Source: a virus. From it: DNA of 45,536 bases. The stretch lies in the IMG/VR virus record IMGVR_UViG_3300027857_000028, positions 1-45,536 of that record. One strand, given 5' to 3'. Positions 38,640 through 45,536 of this stretch are shown piece after piece; the first letter of the stretch is position 1, and each line of letters starts with the position of its first letter. Below the pieces are notes generated by a model. That model was not told the DNA's origin. It saw only the letters and a list, made by a program, of their open reading frames with translations, and did no database searches. The position numbers were made by a program, and so were the translations under genes.

Positions 38640-39071
38640 ATGGCAGGTACATTGACTGTTGCAAACTCGGTCCTCGCGATGACGACCGAGGCGTTGTTCC
38701 CGCAGGCTCAACGCCTGCAGGGTTATGGCGCGGACGACGCTTTCGACTTCGAGAACGTCGAGAATGGCGAATACAGCATGGGCATCGACGGCAAGCTGTC
38801 AGCGGGTTTCGTATTCAACGAAATCCCGCTCGGCGTGACCTTTAAGGCCGACAGCCCCTCGCTGACGCTGTTCGAGCAGATCTATCAGTACGAAGTAGCT
38901 AACCGCACTAAGCTAGGTCAGAACTTGACCATCACGCTGCCGGCGGTGTCCAAACGCTATGACCTGACGGGCGGCTTCATGCGCCGTTACAAGGCGCCAA
39001 GCGGCAAGAAGATTCTGCAACCAGGCGTCGTGGAGTTTGTCTTTGCCCGCCTAGCGGTTAGCTCGCTGTAA
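38640..39071 (+). CDS. Tail tube protein (DUF3277 type)
   Basis: A 143-residue tube protein following the sheath. LQGYGADDAFDFENVENGEY, MGIDGKLSAGFVFNEIPLGV and LTGGFMRRYKAPSGKKILQP fit the DUF3277 family. ATG 38640 follows AAGGAACCGAC. Its last base is the first of the next ATG. Confidence 0.85.
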   Translation: MAGTLTVANSVLAMTTEALFPQAQRLQGYGADDAFDFENVENGEYSMGIDGKLSAGFVFNEIPLGVTFKADSPSLTLFEQIYQYEVANRTKLGQNLTITLPAVSKRYDLTGGFMRRYKAPSGKKILQPGVVEFVFARLAVSSL

Positions 39072-39466
39072 TGGCTCGGGCGCGGTGGGTGCGTGATGGA
39101 CTTGGGCGCCTTTATGGCGTCCAGGTCGTATGCCCTGGTTGCACCGCACACGTGCAGGCGCAAGCCGCCGGTCACACTCGCTACCACACTCTGCCCGTGT
39201 CGAATTTGCCTACCGGCGAGACGGAATCGCGCGCTGCCGCAAACGCGCCGCACTGGGGTTTCAACGGCGACATGGAACGTCCAACACTCTCACCGTCTAT
39301 TCGGGCCACGCATCCACTGTACGATGACAATGAGCACAACATCGGCACTTATACGTGTCACTCGTTCGTCACCGATGGTCGGATTCAGTTTCTAGGCGAT
39401 TGCACGCATGCCATGGCCGGGCAGACGGTCGATTTGCCAGAATGTCCGCCGGAGACTCATGCGTGA
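39071..39466 (+). CDS. DUF6527-like protein
   Basis: A 131-residue protein. CPGCTAHV (C-x-x-C), [40 protein letters not shown] and [15 protein letters not shown] match the DUF6527 pattern found in many phages, with Cys/His residues fit for a zinc site. Function unknown. It overlaps the tube gene by one base and the Nudix gene by four. Confidence 0.75.
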   Translation: MARARWVRDGLGRLYGVQVVCPGCTAHVQAQAAGHTRYHTLPVSNLPTGETESRAAANAPHWGFNGDMERPTLSPSIRATHPLYDDNEHNIGTYTCHSFVTDGRIQFLGDCTHAMAGQTVDLPECPPETHA

Positions 39467-40044
39467 CACCGAGCGCGGCAGGCGTCATGTTCATGCACGG
39501 CGGACGGGTGCTGTGGCTCAAGCGGCGTCCATCCGCCGTGCAAGGTGGCCGTTGGGGCTTTCCGGGCGGCACCATCGAGCAGGACGAATCGCCGGAGGAA
39601 GCAGCGCGTCGCGAAACCAAGGAAGAGACGGGTTACGACTACACCGGCCCGCTGACGCCGCTGTTCACGACCAAGGACGGCTTTCAATGCTTCGGCGCCG
39701 CACTGGCTGACGGTTTCGTGCCTGAACTCAACGACGAGCACACCGCATCGCGTTGGGCGGCGTATGATGATCTGCCAGAACCGGTCATTCCTTCCACTCT
39801 CACGGAGTTAGCTAACATGCCACTCATCGAAGGCAAGAGCGACAAGGCGCGCTCCGAAAACATCAAGAAAGAGATCGAAGCTGGCAAAGATCCCAAGCAA
39901 GCCGCTGCGATCGCCTACAGCGTGCAACGCAAGGCTGGTGGCAAGGACAAGGCCGCGAAGGACGGCTATGACGTGCAGGCCGCTCTGATGGCGCTGACCG
40001 GCATCGCCGATGGCTGCCTAGTCATGGATCGTAAACGCAAGTAA
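39463..40044 (+). CDS. Nudix hydrolase fused to a small GKS-type helical domain
   Basis: A 193-residue protein from GTG 39463. Residues 1-110 are a Nudix domain: [20 protein letters not shown] then RETKEETGY forms the full GX5EX7REUXEEXGU box, so pyrophosphohydrolase activity on a nucleoside-diphosphate-type substrate is likely. From about residue 120 follows [40 protein letters not shown], a module known as a stand-alone or tail piece in other phage proteins. The fusion joins the two within the structural operon. A separate frame from 39355 upstream is rejected because it overlaps the DUF6527 gene. Confidence 0.85.
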   Translation: MTPSAAGVMFMHGGRVLWLKRRPSAVQGGRWGFPGGTIEQDESPEEAARRETKEETGYDYTGPLTPLFTTKDGFQCFGAALADGFVPELNDEHTASRWAAYDDLPEPVIPSTLTELANMPLIEGKSDKARSENIKKEIEAGKDPKQAAAIAYSVQRKAGGKDKAAKDGYDVQAALMALTGIADGCLVMDRKRK

Positions 40045-40098
40045 GAGCGAGTAGGCTGTAAGCGGCGCCCGCATCATCTCGCCGCAAAGGAGCCCATT

Positions 40099-40971
40099 AT
40101 GGGCCTCACCCTTATCAGCATCTCACTCGCCAATGGCGTGACTTCGGTGCCGTTGAATTCCGGTGCCATCGGTCAATTTGAAATCACTCTTAACGATTCG
40201 GCCGGCGCGCCATCCGCCGGCACACTCAAGATCGAAGGTCTGAATTGGTCAGGCAACTACGACACCATCGAAGGTGCAAGTGCCATTCCTCTGACGATCC
40301 TCGCTTCCGCACCGATCCTCGCCAGCGACTACGGCCACTTTCAATCGCTACGCCTGACGCTATCAGGCGTCGTGGGTGGTGTTGGTTTGCTCTATGGCGC
40401 AGTCGTCGTACAAGCGGCTAGCCTGCCCGATTACGTGGCCACTGGTGGCCGCGCGCTCAATGTGCAGACCTATACGGAATCCAACACTAAGTTCGGCACA
40501 CAGTTCTATTTCCAGACGACACAGGCTAGCGTGGCCGGCGGTGCGACTTACAATATGGTCTTCACGACCGGCGCTAAACCTGTGCTCATCAAGCAACGCA
40601 CGCTCTACACCAACGGCACAAACTTCTCGCTGCAGTTGTTCAAGACGCCTACAGGTGTCTCAGGCGGTACGGCCATCGCCGTGCAGAACTACAACGACAT
40701 CAATCCTGTCGCTACCACAGTGAGCGTACTGGGTGGCGCTACGGTAACAGGCAACGGCACGGCCTGGGGCGACAAGGCGCATATCTGGAATGCTAGCGCT
40801 AACGGTCAGGGCCAGCAGTCGGGTTCAGGACTTCCACCCGGTGCAGACCGCATCCTAGGGCCCAGCAAGTCCTATTTGATCCAGCTCATCAATAACGATC
40901 TTGTCAATGCGGCACCGTTCGACTACTTCCTGACCTGGTTCGAAGGGCAGCCGGATCTGCCGCGGCAATAA
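40099..40971 (+). CDS. Unknown structural-like protein, 290 aa
   Basis: ATG 40099 has AAAGGAG upstream. The protein is beta-rich and Gly/Ser/Thr-rich (SISLANGVTSVPLNSGAIGQ, YGAVVVQAASLPDYVATGGR), with a closing SYLIQLINNDLVNAAPFDYF then LTWFEGQPDLPRQ. This composition is that of a virion surface protein (decoration, head fibre or receptor-type). It ends the rightward structural block and is followed by a terminator. No family recognised. Confidence 0.6.
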   Translation: MGLTLISISLANGVTSVPLNSGAIGQFEITLNDSAGAPSAGTLKIEGLNWSGNYDTIEGASAIPLTILASAPILASDYGHFQSLRLTLSGVVGGVGLLYGAVVVQAASLPDYVATGGRALNVQTYTESNTKFGTQFYFQTTQASVAGGATYNMVFTTGAKPVLIKQRTLYTNGTNFSLQLFKTPTGVSGGTAIAVQNYNDINPVATTVSVLGGATVTGNGTAWGDKAHIWNASANGQGQQSGSGLPPGADRILGPSKSYLIQLINNDLVNAAPFDYFLTWFEGQPDLPRQ

Positions 40972-40974
40972 GCA

Positions 40975-40998
40975 AAAGGCCCGCGCGAGCGGGCCTTT
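40975..40998. terminator. Terminator between convergent blocks
   Basis: Perfect 10-bp stem AAAGGCCCGC (40975-40984) and GCGGGCCTTT (40989-40998), loop GCGA. It lies four bases after the structural gene stop and before the end of the leftward 41040 gene, so it may work in both directions. Confidence 0.85.
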
Positions 40999-41039
40999 CA
41001 CTGCCACGGTGTTGACGGTCTGTGTGGCCGCGACCGGAA

Positions 41040-41720
41040 TCAGCCTTTCTTGGTCTTGTTGGCCGCCATCCATGCCATTGCTGAACGGTGACGACTGACT
41101 TGCTCGGGCGTATGGTTCGCGATATTGGCCGGTACATCCGCAAGCTGTAACGTATCGTTATACGACGGAAAGCCGTGCGCCTCGATGAAGCTGCGGCCTT
41201 CGTTGAGATGCGCCAATTTATCGTTACCGTCGAACAACGCAGCCTGTTCTATCATCTTTTCACGTGCCCAAGCCCATGCGTCTCCATCAGGTGCGTCTGA
41301 CGGTTCGCTCTTGAGATTGTCCAGCGGATTTGCTTGCGATGCGGAATGCTGCACAGCTTGAGCGATTTCAGCCGCAGCGGTTGTTGCGCTTAGTACAGGC
41401 TGCAAACCAGCCGCAGCGTCTTGTGCGGCCTTGTCGGCTTCAACCTCGGCCTTGGTGCGGCGCTTACGCCTAGTCGTGGGCTGCTCGGAATCGGACTGCT
41501 CGGCGGCGCCACCGCCACCGCCACCGCCGTATGTAACTACGCCGGAACCCAGTGGTACGACGAGAGTGTTATCGTCAGGGACCGGATCGCGCCACAGTTT
41601 AGCCGGTCCGGAACTCATATTAATCGAGGTACGTATCTCGCCATCAGCTTCTTCTCTCACAAGGCCAATGTATTTCAGGAAAGCGTCTAGTTCGAACAGT
41701 GAATCGAACGTCAGTTGCAT
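41040..41720 (-). CDS. Hypothetical early protein with Gly hinge, 226 aa
   Basis: An N-terminal domain (MQLTFDSLFELDAFLKYIGL) is joined to the rest by a run of seven Gly (near residue 67). A basic stretch TTRRKRRTKAEVEADK follows, then Ala-rich and helical C-terminal parts. The basic patch may bind DNA or RNA. ATG 41720 has GGAGAACACC upstream. No family recognised. It is the last gene of the leftward unit begun at 42037. Confidence 0.6.
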   Translation of the reverse strand: MQLTFDSLFELDAFLKYIGLVREEADGEIRTSINMSSGPAKLWRDPVPDDNTLVVPLGSGVVTYGGGGGGGAAEQSDSEQPTTRRKRRTKAEVEADKAAQDAAAGLQPVLSATTAAAEIAQAVQHSASQANPLDNLKSEPSDAPDGDAWAWAREKMIEQAALFDGNDKLAHLNEGRSFIEAHGFPSYNDTLQLADVPANIANHTPEQVSRHRSAMAWMAANKTKKG

Positions 41721-41746
41721 GGTGTTCTCCGATGGTGATGGTCAGG

Positions 41747-42037
41747 TTAGCCGCGCTGTGCGCGGCGGATGGACTGCAAGTTGCGCATTTGCACCAGGCG
41801 TGCACGGGCGCCTGTCTCATCCATACGGATGGCCGCCTGCAGCAAGGCAACACGCTCCAGACCCATCTCGTTGGTGTTGCGCACGGTGTAGATCGCCCGA
41901 CTGGACGTGCCCAACAACTTGGCCGCGCGCTCAATGCCCAGCGCGTCAGTCAGGTCCGTGACCGAGAACAGATCTAGCGGCAGGGTGTAGTAGTCCTCGG
42001 GTTTACGCTCAGCGAGTACGGCGGTCTTGGATGTCAT
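41747..42037 (-). CDS. Putative HTH regulator, 96 aa
   Basis: The middle (ALGIERAAKLLGTSSRAIYT then VRNTNEMGLERVALLQAAIR) has the order of a Cro/YdaS-type helix-turn-helix, with AAKLLGTSSRAIYTV as the likely turn. It could regulate early transcription, perhaps at its own promoter. ATG 42037 has GGAACG upstream; ATG 42052 in the same frame is closer to the promoter and lacks a site. Codon 42052 gives five extra residues. Confidence 0.55.
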   Translation of the reverse strand: MTSKTAVLAERKPEDYYTLPLDLFSVTDLTDALGIERAAKLLGTSSRAIYTVRNTNEMGLERVALLQAAIRMDETGARARLVQMRNLQSIRRAQRG

Positions 42038-42068
42038 TGTCAGGCGTTCCATGTGTATATGTGAGCGT

Positions 42069-42098
42069 AGTGTAATGCTTTGTTTTGGGTGCGGTCAA
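42069..42098 (-). promoter_or_regulatory. Sigma70-like promoter for the HTH gene
   Basis: On the minus strand TTGACC (42098-42093), 18-bp spacer, TACACT (42074-42069). The TGA inside the -35 is the stop (42097-42095) of the gene upstream. Confidence 0.7.
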
Positions 42099-42499
42099 TC
42101 TACAATGCGATACGCGATGATGTCGTGTGCGCCGTGCCCCCAGCCCCAAACGAATGCATCGGCACGGCCCGGCGGTGACTCAAAACCACCACGTGAACGA
42201 ATTGCAATTCGTAAGCAGTTGCCGATAGGTTGCGTACCGCCATCATAAGGCGTCCATTGACCATGTATGGTCGCATTAGCCAGGGTAGACATCTCGGGCG
42301 GGCGCTGATTCGCCCATTCGGCATAGCCGGCTAGTTGTTGCCAATCCTCGGCCTTGACACCATCGACCACCATAGCGGCGATGCGGCGTAGCACGGCATT
42401 CATGGCAAGTTCTTCCGATGGGGACAGAGAGGCCCAGTGGGCACCGCGCCTGACAGCATCGGCGAGGGCGGCGTGAACTTCGATAAACGTGGCGCTCAT
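42095..42499 (-). CDS. Hypothetical early protein, 134 aa
   Basis: ATG 42499 follows AGGAGGACGAAGC and overlaps the upstream stop (ATGA). The protein has a helical front (FIEVHAALADAVRRGAHWAS, ELAMNAVLRRIAAMVVDGVK) and a Trp/His-rich end (RADAFVWGWGHGAHDIIAYR). No family recognised. Its stop lies in the -35 box of the HTH promoter. Confidence 0.6.
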   Translation of the reverse strand: MSATFIEVHAALADAVRRGAHWASLSPSEELAMNAVLRRIAAMVVDGVKAEDWQQLAGYAEWANQRPPEMSTLANATIHGQWTPYDGGTQPIGNCLRIAIRSRGGFESPPGRADAFVWGWGHGAHDIIAYRIVD

Positions 42500-42729
42500 G
42501 CTTCGTCCTCCTGCGCGTATTCCATCGGCCAGCTTTCAATAATCAAGCCGGCCTCCTCAAGCGTGAGGCGTTCATCCTCGACCAACTTGTCCAACAAGTT
42601 GGCGAACATACGAGATAACGTGTCTGCGTCGATACTTCCGCCGACTATATGCCGGCGCGGATCGAGCGCACTGCATTGATCCGTGCAGTAAGGAGTGCCG
42701 TAAGGCGCATGAATAATGACTTTAGACAT
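42496..42729 (-). CDS. Hypothetical early protein, 77 aa
   Basis: Begins MSKVIIHAPYGTPYCTDQCS, with two Cys, and ends in an acidic helix (LVEDERLTLEEAGLIIESWP). ATG 42729 has AGGTAATACATC upstream with a CCACCACAGG leader. First gene of a small unit transcribed from a strong promoter at 42759-42787. Function unknown. Confidence 0.6.
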   Translation of the reverse strand: MSKVIIHAPYGTPYCTDQCSALDPRRHIVGGSIDADTLSRMFANLLDKLVEDERLTLEEAGLIIESWPMEYAQEDEA

Positions 42730-42758
42730 GATGTATTACCTGTGGTGGTTAGATGAGC

Positions 42759-42787
42759 AGTTTACGTTGATGTAATGGGCTTGTCAA
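42759..42787 (-). promoter_or_regulatory. Sigma70-like promoter downstream of the polymerase gene
   Basis: On the minus strand TTGACA (42787-42782), 17-bp spacer, TAAACT (42764-42759). The TGA in the -35 is the stop codon (42786-42784) of the DNA polymerase gene. A CTAACCACCACAGG leader follows. Confidence 0.75.
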
Positions 42788-44757
42788 TCCTTCCGCCAGC
42801 GATCAGCCACATAGCCGGCGGCTTCCAGCGGCAAACCTGGACACCAGCTAGGCGCAATACGCATACGGGCGAGCAGTTGTTCCAGGCGTTCGTTGGCTCG
42901 CTCGCGTGGCACCTCCAGCACCATCTGGTCATAGACCTCGTGCACGATGTCTTCCACCTTATCGACCGACAGCATGATCAGCCAGAACAAATCGCGGGCT
43001 AGCCCCTGCGTCATGTTGTTGGAGATGATCTTGCGATCGAGCGTCTCCACGTAACCTTCGGGCTTGTCGTAAATGGCAATCGGCGCGCTGGCGCCCGGGT
43101 CCAGATACAGTCGGGCGTTGTGGTAGCTGATAGCGCGCCCGCTTGGCAGTTCCATACGTAGTGCGTGCTGATCGCGTACAAATATCACTTCGGAGCACCA
43201 GCCGCGTCCTACCGGCACGCGCACGCGCTTGCCCGGCTGGTCTAACGCGATCAACACGGCGTATTCCAGCACACTCCACCAGCGTTCGAAGGCGGGACGC
43301 GCCTCGCGCCACTTCCAGACGATATCGGCCACTGCGTCGGGCTCAAGATGCACGCCATAGTTAGCGGCCATGGAAATGAACGCGCCTTCACCTCCGCCAT
43401 AAGTTAAAGCCAAATCAGGCACTTTACCGCACGATTGGCGCTGATCTTTGGTCACTTCCTCATAAGGCACGCCGCATACCGCTGATGCAGTGCGTTTATA
43501 GCCATCTACGCCGTTTTCATAATCCTGCAGCTTCTGCTCGTCATTGGCTAGCCATGGCGCCATGCGCGCTTCGATTTGTGAAAGATCCGCATCAACCAGC
43601 ACATGCCCGGGTTTGGTGGCGCAGAATAGTGCGCGCTGCGCATCGGCTAGCGCAGCCAGAATTGGGCCATGTTCCGGCGAGGACAGGAACACCAGATCAT
43701 GCCGTTTGGCCGCCTCCAAATAGGCTTCGCAGTCTTCCGCCGAGCGGCCAGGACGCGGGCGGGCGACGTTGAGCAACTGCACGCCGCCGCAGCCGCGCGC
43801 AGTGGAGCGACCCGACAGGGCGCCGTGGTAAACGGTCGCATGACACATGCGGCCATTGACGTGTGCGCGCAGGATCGCCGCCGCTTTCTTCGGCGCGCGG
43901 GAAGCGTCCAGGCGCAAGACCAGCACCTCGCGCAGCGCCGCTGGCAAGTCCGGACGCCCTATCATGGTCTTGAGCGACTCGCGGCCAGCGTCGTCCATGT
44001 CTTCGCCCATGGTCGCTGCGTAGTCCTTGATCTTGCCTACCTCGGTGGTAGAGAGCAGACCGCCCTGCGTAGCCACGGCCAGATCGTAGTTAAGCTGGGC
44101 CTTGGCAAACACGGTCAGGTCTTCCATCGCCCGCGCGCCTTCCACGTCGCAGCCGAGGCCGCGCATGTTGATGCGAGTGTTGAGTTCAAAGAACTGTTGC
44201 TCCAGCGGCGGCAACGGGACGGTCGCGTACCACAAGCCGAACATCGCATCGGTGTCAGTCAACGCGTACTTGTAGAGCCGCGCGTACTCTTCAGGATGCG
44301 TCTGTGGCGTGTATTCGGGATGAGCGGCCAACAGCAGCATAATAGGCTTGGCATCGGTATCTTTCTGCACCGGCAGCCCCATCGCCTCGCAGGCATCGGC
44401 CAACGATCCGGGCAGACCGTTGTAGCGCGCACGGGCTGCTGAGCATCGCACCTGCGACAGTTGCAGTTCGGGCAAATCCATATAGCGTGGATCTCGCCGT
44501 AGCACGACGTTCCATATCTCAAAATCAAACGGCGCATTGTGAGCGACGAACTCGCCGCCGGCAGCAATGTGCTGCACGATGCGCTGCGGCGCTGGCTGGC
44601 CAGGCTCCCACAATTCAGCTGTAGGCATGTCAGGGAAACGCCAGGTGAAGCACGTAACGCGCGTAGTGGGATCGGCTAGATAGCGCGCCAAACCCGCTTC
44701 AGCTAAGTCCGTCTTACTAGTGGTTTCAAAGTCGAAGAACAAGGGATTGTTAGTCAT
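42784..44757 (-). CDS. polA: DNA polymerase, family A with 3'-5' exonuclease
   Basis: A 657-residue replicative polymerase. Exonuclease: FDFETTS (residues 8-14), GEFVAHNAPFDFEIW, and a later Tyr/Asp region (YALTDTDAMF). Polymerase: motif A HVLVDADLSQIEARMAPW (near 390), motif B RQSCGKVPDLALTYGG (near 440; the Phe of the Pol I motif is Leu), and motif C IVHEVYDQMVLEVP (near 600). The usual HDE of motif C reads YDQ; the Asp is kept. It should replicate the genome with the primase-helicase and SF2 helicase. ATG 44757 is nine bases from the upstream gene, with AAGG in front. Confidence 0.93.
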   Translation of the reverse strand: MTNNPLFFDFETTSKTDLAEAGLARYLADPTTRVTCFTWRFPDMPTAELWEPGQPAPQRIVQHIAAGGEFVAHNAPFDFEIWNVVLRRDPRYMDLPELQLSQVRCSAARARYNGLPGSLADACEAMGLPVQKDTDAKPIMLLLAAHPEYTPQTHPEEYARLYKYALTDTDAMFGLWYATVPLPPLEQQFFELNTRINMRGLGCDVEGARAMEDLTVFAKAQLNYDLAVATQGGLLSTTEVGKIKDYAATMGEDMDDAGRESLKTMIGRPDLPAALREVLVLRLDASRAPKKAAAILRAHVNGRMCHATVYHGALSGRSTARGCGGVQLLNVARPRPGRSAEDCEAYLEAAKRHDLVFLSSPEHGPILAALADAQRALFCATKPGHVLVDADLSQIEARMAPWLANDEQKLQDYENGVDGYKRTASAVCGVPYEEVTKDQRQSCGKVPDLALTYGGGEGAFISMAANYGVHLEPDAVADIVWKWREARPAFERWWSVLEYAVLIALDQPGKRVRVPVGRGWCSEVIFVRDQHALRMELPSGRAISYHNARLYLDPGASAPIAIYDKPEGYVETLDRKIISNNMTQGLARDLFWLIMLSVDKVEDIVHEVYDQMVLEVPRERANERLEQLLARMRIAPSWCPGLPLEAAGYVADRWRKD

Positions 44758-44766
44758 TGTTCAAAC

Positions 44767-44991
44767 TTACCTTATCCCTGGAAGGCTGTACATCCACACG
44801 CTGCGGCGAATGGATTGGCCGCGCTCGCTCGGATGAAACAAACTGCGCTGCAGATGGCCGCGTACCCACAAATCGCGCAAGTGAACGCCGATCAGTCTTG
44901 AATCAGCATTTAGTTCGAGTCCTATATCGGTAGCCGTGCCAGGGCCGTCAGCGAGGGCACGTTCGATGCGTTGCCGTAGTGTGGTGGTCAC
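44767..44991 (-). CDS. Small winged-helix-like protein, 74 aa
   Basis: GTG 44991 overlaps the upstream stop (GTGA). MTTTLRQRIERALADGPGTA, TDIGLELNADSRLIGVHLRD and LWVRGHLQRSLFH make a helix-turn-helix followed by a beta wing, so a small wHTH protein is likely. It may regulate or assist replication genes. No precise family. Confidence 0.55.
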   Translation of the reverse strand: MTTTLRQRIERALADGPGTATDIGLELNADSRLIGVHLRDLWVRGHLQRSLFHPSERGQSIRRSVWMYSLPGIR

Positions 44992-45251
44992 GCGGTCACC
45001 TTGCCGGCGAACTGCCGCGCTAGATGTTCCATCAGTGACTTGTCTGTCAGGCTGCACAAGGCTTCCGCGGCTACGCTTTGAAAAGCGTTACCGTGATATT
45101 GCTCGACCTCACGCTGATCAAGAGTGCGAGTAGCTGAAAGTCCGACAAGTGTTTTATCCATAACACGGCCGTCTGCGTCGGTCTCGGCCACAGTAACTGT
45201 CACAGTTACAAAACGATGAATCAATTTCTGCGTATCAGAATCGCGGATCAT
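44988..45251 (-). CDS. Hypothetical early protein, 87 aa
   Basis: ATG 45251 follows AGGAGTTTCCGAT and lies 17 bases inside the helicase 3' end. The front is beta-rich (LIHRFVTVTVTVAETDADGR), the rest helical (EVEQYHGNAFQSVAAEALCS). It resembles small phage recombination/replication accessory proteins only in context. The open frame extends 30 codons further upstream, inside the helicase gene. Confidence 0.55.
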   Translation of the reverse strand: MIRDSDTQKLIHRFVTVTVTVAETDADGRVMDKTLVGLSATRTLDQREVEQYHGNAFQSVAAEALCSLTDKSLMEHLARQFAGKVTA

Positions 45252-45536
45252 ATCGGAAACTCCTGAGATTGCCTTCATGAATGAATCGGCATTCCGTAAG
45301 GAACACTTGACCATTTTCATACTTGGTAAGGGTGATGTCAACCGGCGCAGGAATTAGCTCGCGCTGTAAAACGACGCGATACGCCTCGGTTGGCACATTG
45401 CGCCCCGTAGCGGCCTGGAAGTATTTGCGGGCCTGTGCATAGAATTTCGGATCGGCTTGCGAACGGTCAAAATCCAGCCGCAGCGTATAGGGTCCGTAGT
45501 CCGTCACAAACTGGAAGTTCAGCACGCTGTTGCCTT
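45235..45536 (-). CDS. SF2 helicase, C-terminal part (continues the gene at 1-1691)
   Basis: This is the 3' end of the helicase whose 5' part is at 1-1691; the frame crosses the circle junction without a break. Bases 45374-45536 repeat 1-163, and the unique tail is 45235-45373. The end of the protein (ELIPAPVDITLTKYENGQVF then LTECRFIHEGN) is beta-rich. At the single difference between the copies this end encodes Ala (QAATGRN) and the left copy Asp (QADTGRN). The open frame from 45525 is a fragment of this gene, not a separate one. Confidence 0.88.
   Translation of the reverse strand, partial: GNSVLNFQFVTDYGPYTLRLDFDRSQADPKFYAQARKYFQAATGRNVPTEAYRVVLQRELIPAPVDITLTKYENGQVFLTECRFIHEGNLRSFRYDPRF
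45374..45536. repeat. Terminal overlap, right copy
   Basis: Direct repeat of bases 1-163 with one difference (G at 45410, T at 37). It shows that the assembly closes on itself. Confidence 0.9.

Noticed and set aside
37614-38711. 365-codon open frame on the minus strand
   Set aside because: Shadow of the tail sheath gene; Arg/Cys/Gly-rich without family features.
1-45536. Integrase, lysogeny repressor, tRNA genes or a phage RNA polymerase
   Set aside because: None could be recognised. The HTH candidate at 41747 is too short and uncertain to call a lysogeny repressor.

Overview
The window is a complete or nearly complete genome of a contractile-tailed dsDNA bacteriophage (myovirus type). Bases 1-163 recur at 45374-45536 with one mismatch, and the helicase gene that runs off the left edge is completed at the right end. 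The molecule is therefore circular as assembled, about 45.37 kb. The sequence is GC-rich. Its head genes (portal, Mu F-like protein, DUF2213, DUF2190-like, DUF2184, DUF4054), sheath (DUF3383) and tube (DUF3277), together with a primase-helicase, a PolA-type polymerase and a lambda R-like endolysin with Rz/Rz1, resemble the Bcep781-like phages (Naesvirus; Burkholderia and Xanthomonas hosts). The host is probably a Gram-negative beta- or gamma-proteobacterium. No integrase or lysogeny module is recognisable, so a virulent lifestyle is likely.

Layout. (1) 1-6.57 kb, leftward: SF2 helicase, a small membrane/secreted cassette (beta-barrel-like exported protein, one-TM protein, Ala-repeat protein), three small proteins, and a primase-helicase. 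(2) 6.57-6.90 kb: AT-rich control region with inverted-repeat copy A. (3) 6.9-17.1 kb, rightward: baseplate wedge, plug, an RMF-like protein, chaperones, tape measure, hub, spike, gpJ-like and gpI-like proteins, and a glycine-rich tail fibre. (4) 17.1-22.46 kb, leftward: Rz/Rz1, holin and other membrane proteins, endolysin, RusA-like resolvase, ssDNA-binding protein and a PD-(D/E)XK nuclease. (5) 22.47-22.79 kb: AT-rich control region with inverted-repeat copy B. (6) 22.8-32.3 kb, rightward: terminase, portal and head genes, interrupted by a leftward three-gene islet, then a GIY-YIG homing endonuclease. (7) 33.4-34.65 kb: a leftward islet of five small genes. (8) 34.8-41.0 kb, rightward: head-tail connectors, sheath, tube, a Nudix protein and an unknown structural-like protein. 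(9) 41.0-45.5 kb, leftward: small proteins with a putative HTH regulator, PolA-type polymerase, and on into the helicase.

Control signals are unusually legible. Leftward clusters have strong sigma70-like promoters (TTGACN, 17-18 bp, TAnnnT) and often a CCACCAC-like leader. In three cases the -35 box is built over the TGA stop of the upstream gene. Rightward clusters end in strong hairpin terminators.

The most striking feature is a 170-bp AT-rich inverted repeat (6670-6839 and 22565-22734, five mismatches by hand count). It flanks a 15.7-kb block and sits exactly at the two main divergent boundaries. Also notable are non-consensus residues at catalytic motifs in four DNA-metabolism enzymes: helicase motif I GGGKA, primase Walker A GHSKG, polymerase motif C YDQ, and RusA DxC instead of DxD. 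All family calls were made by eye from sequence motifs; no database search was run.
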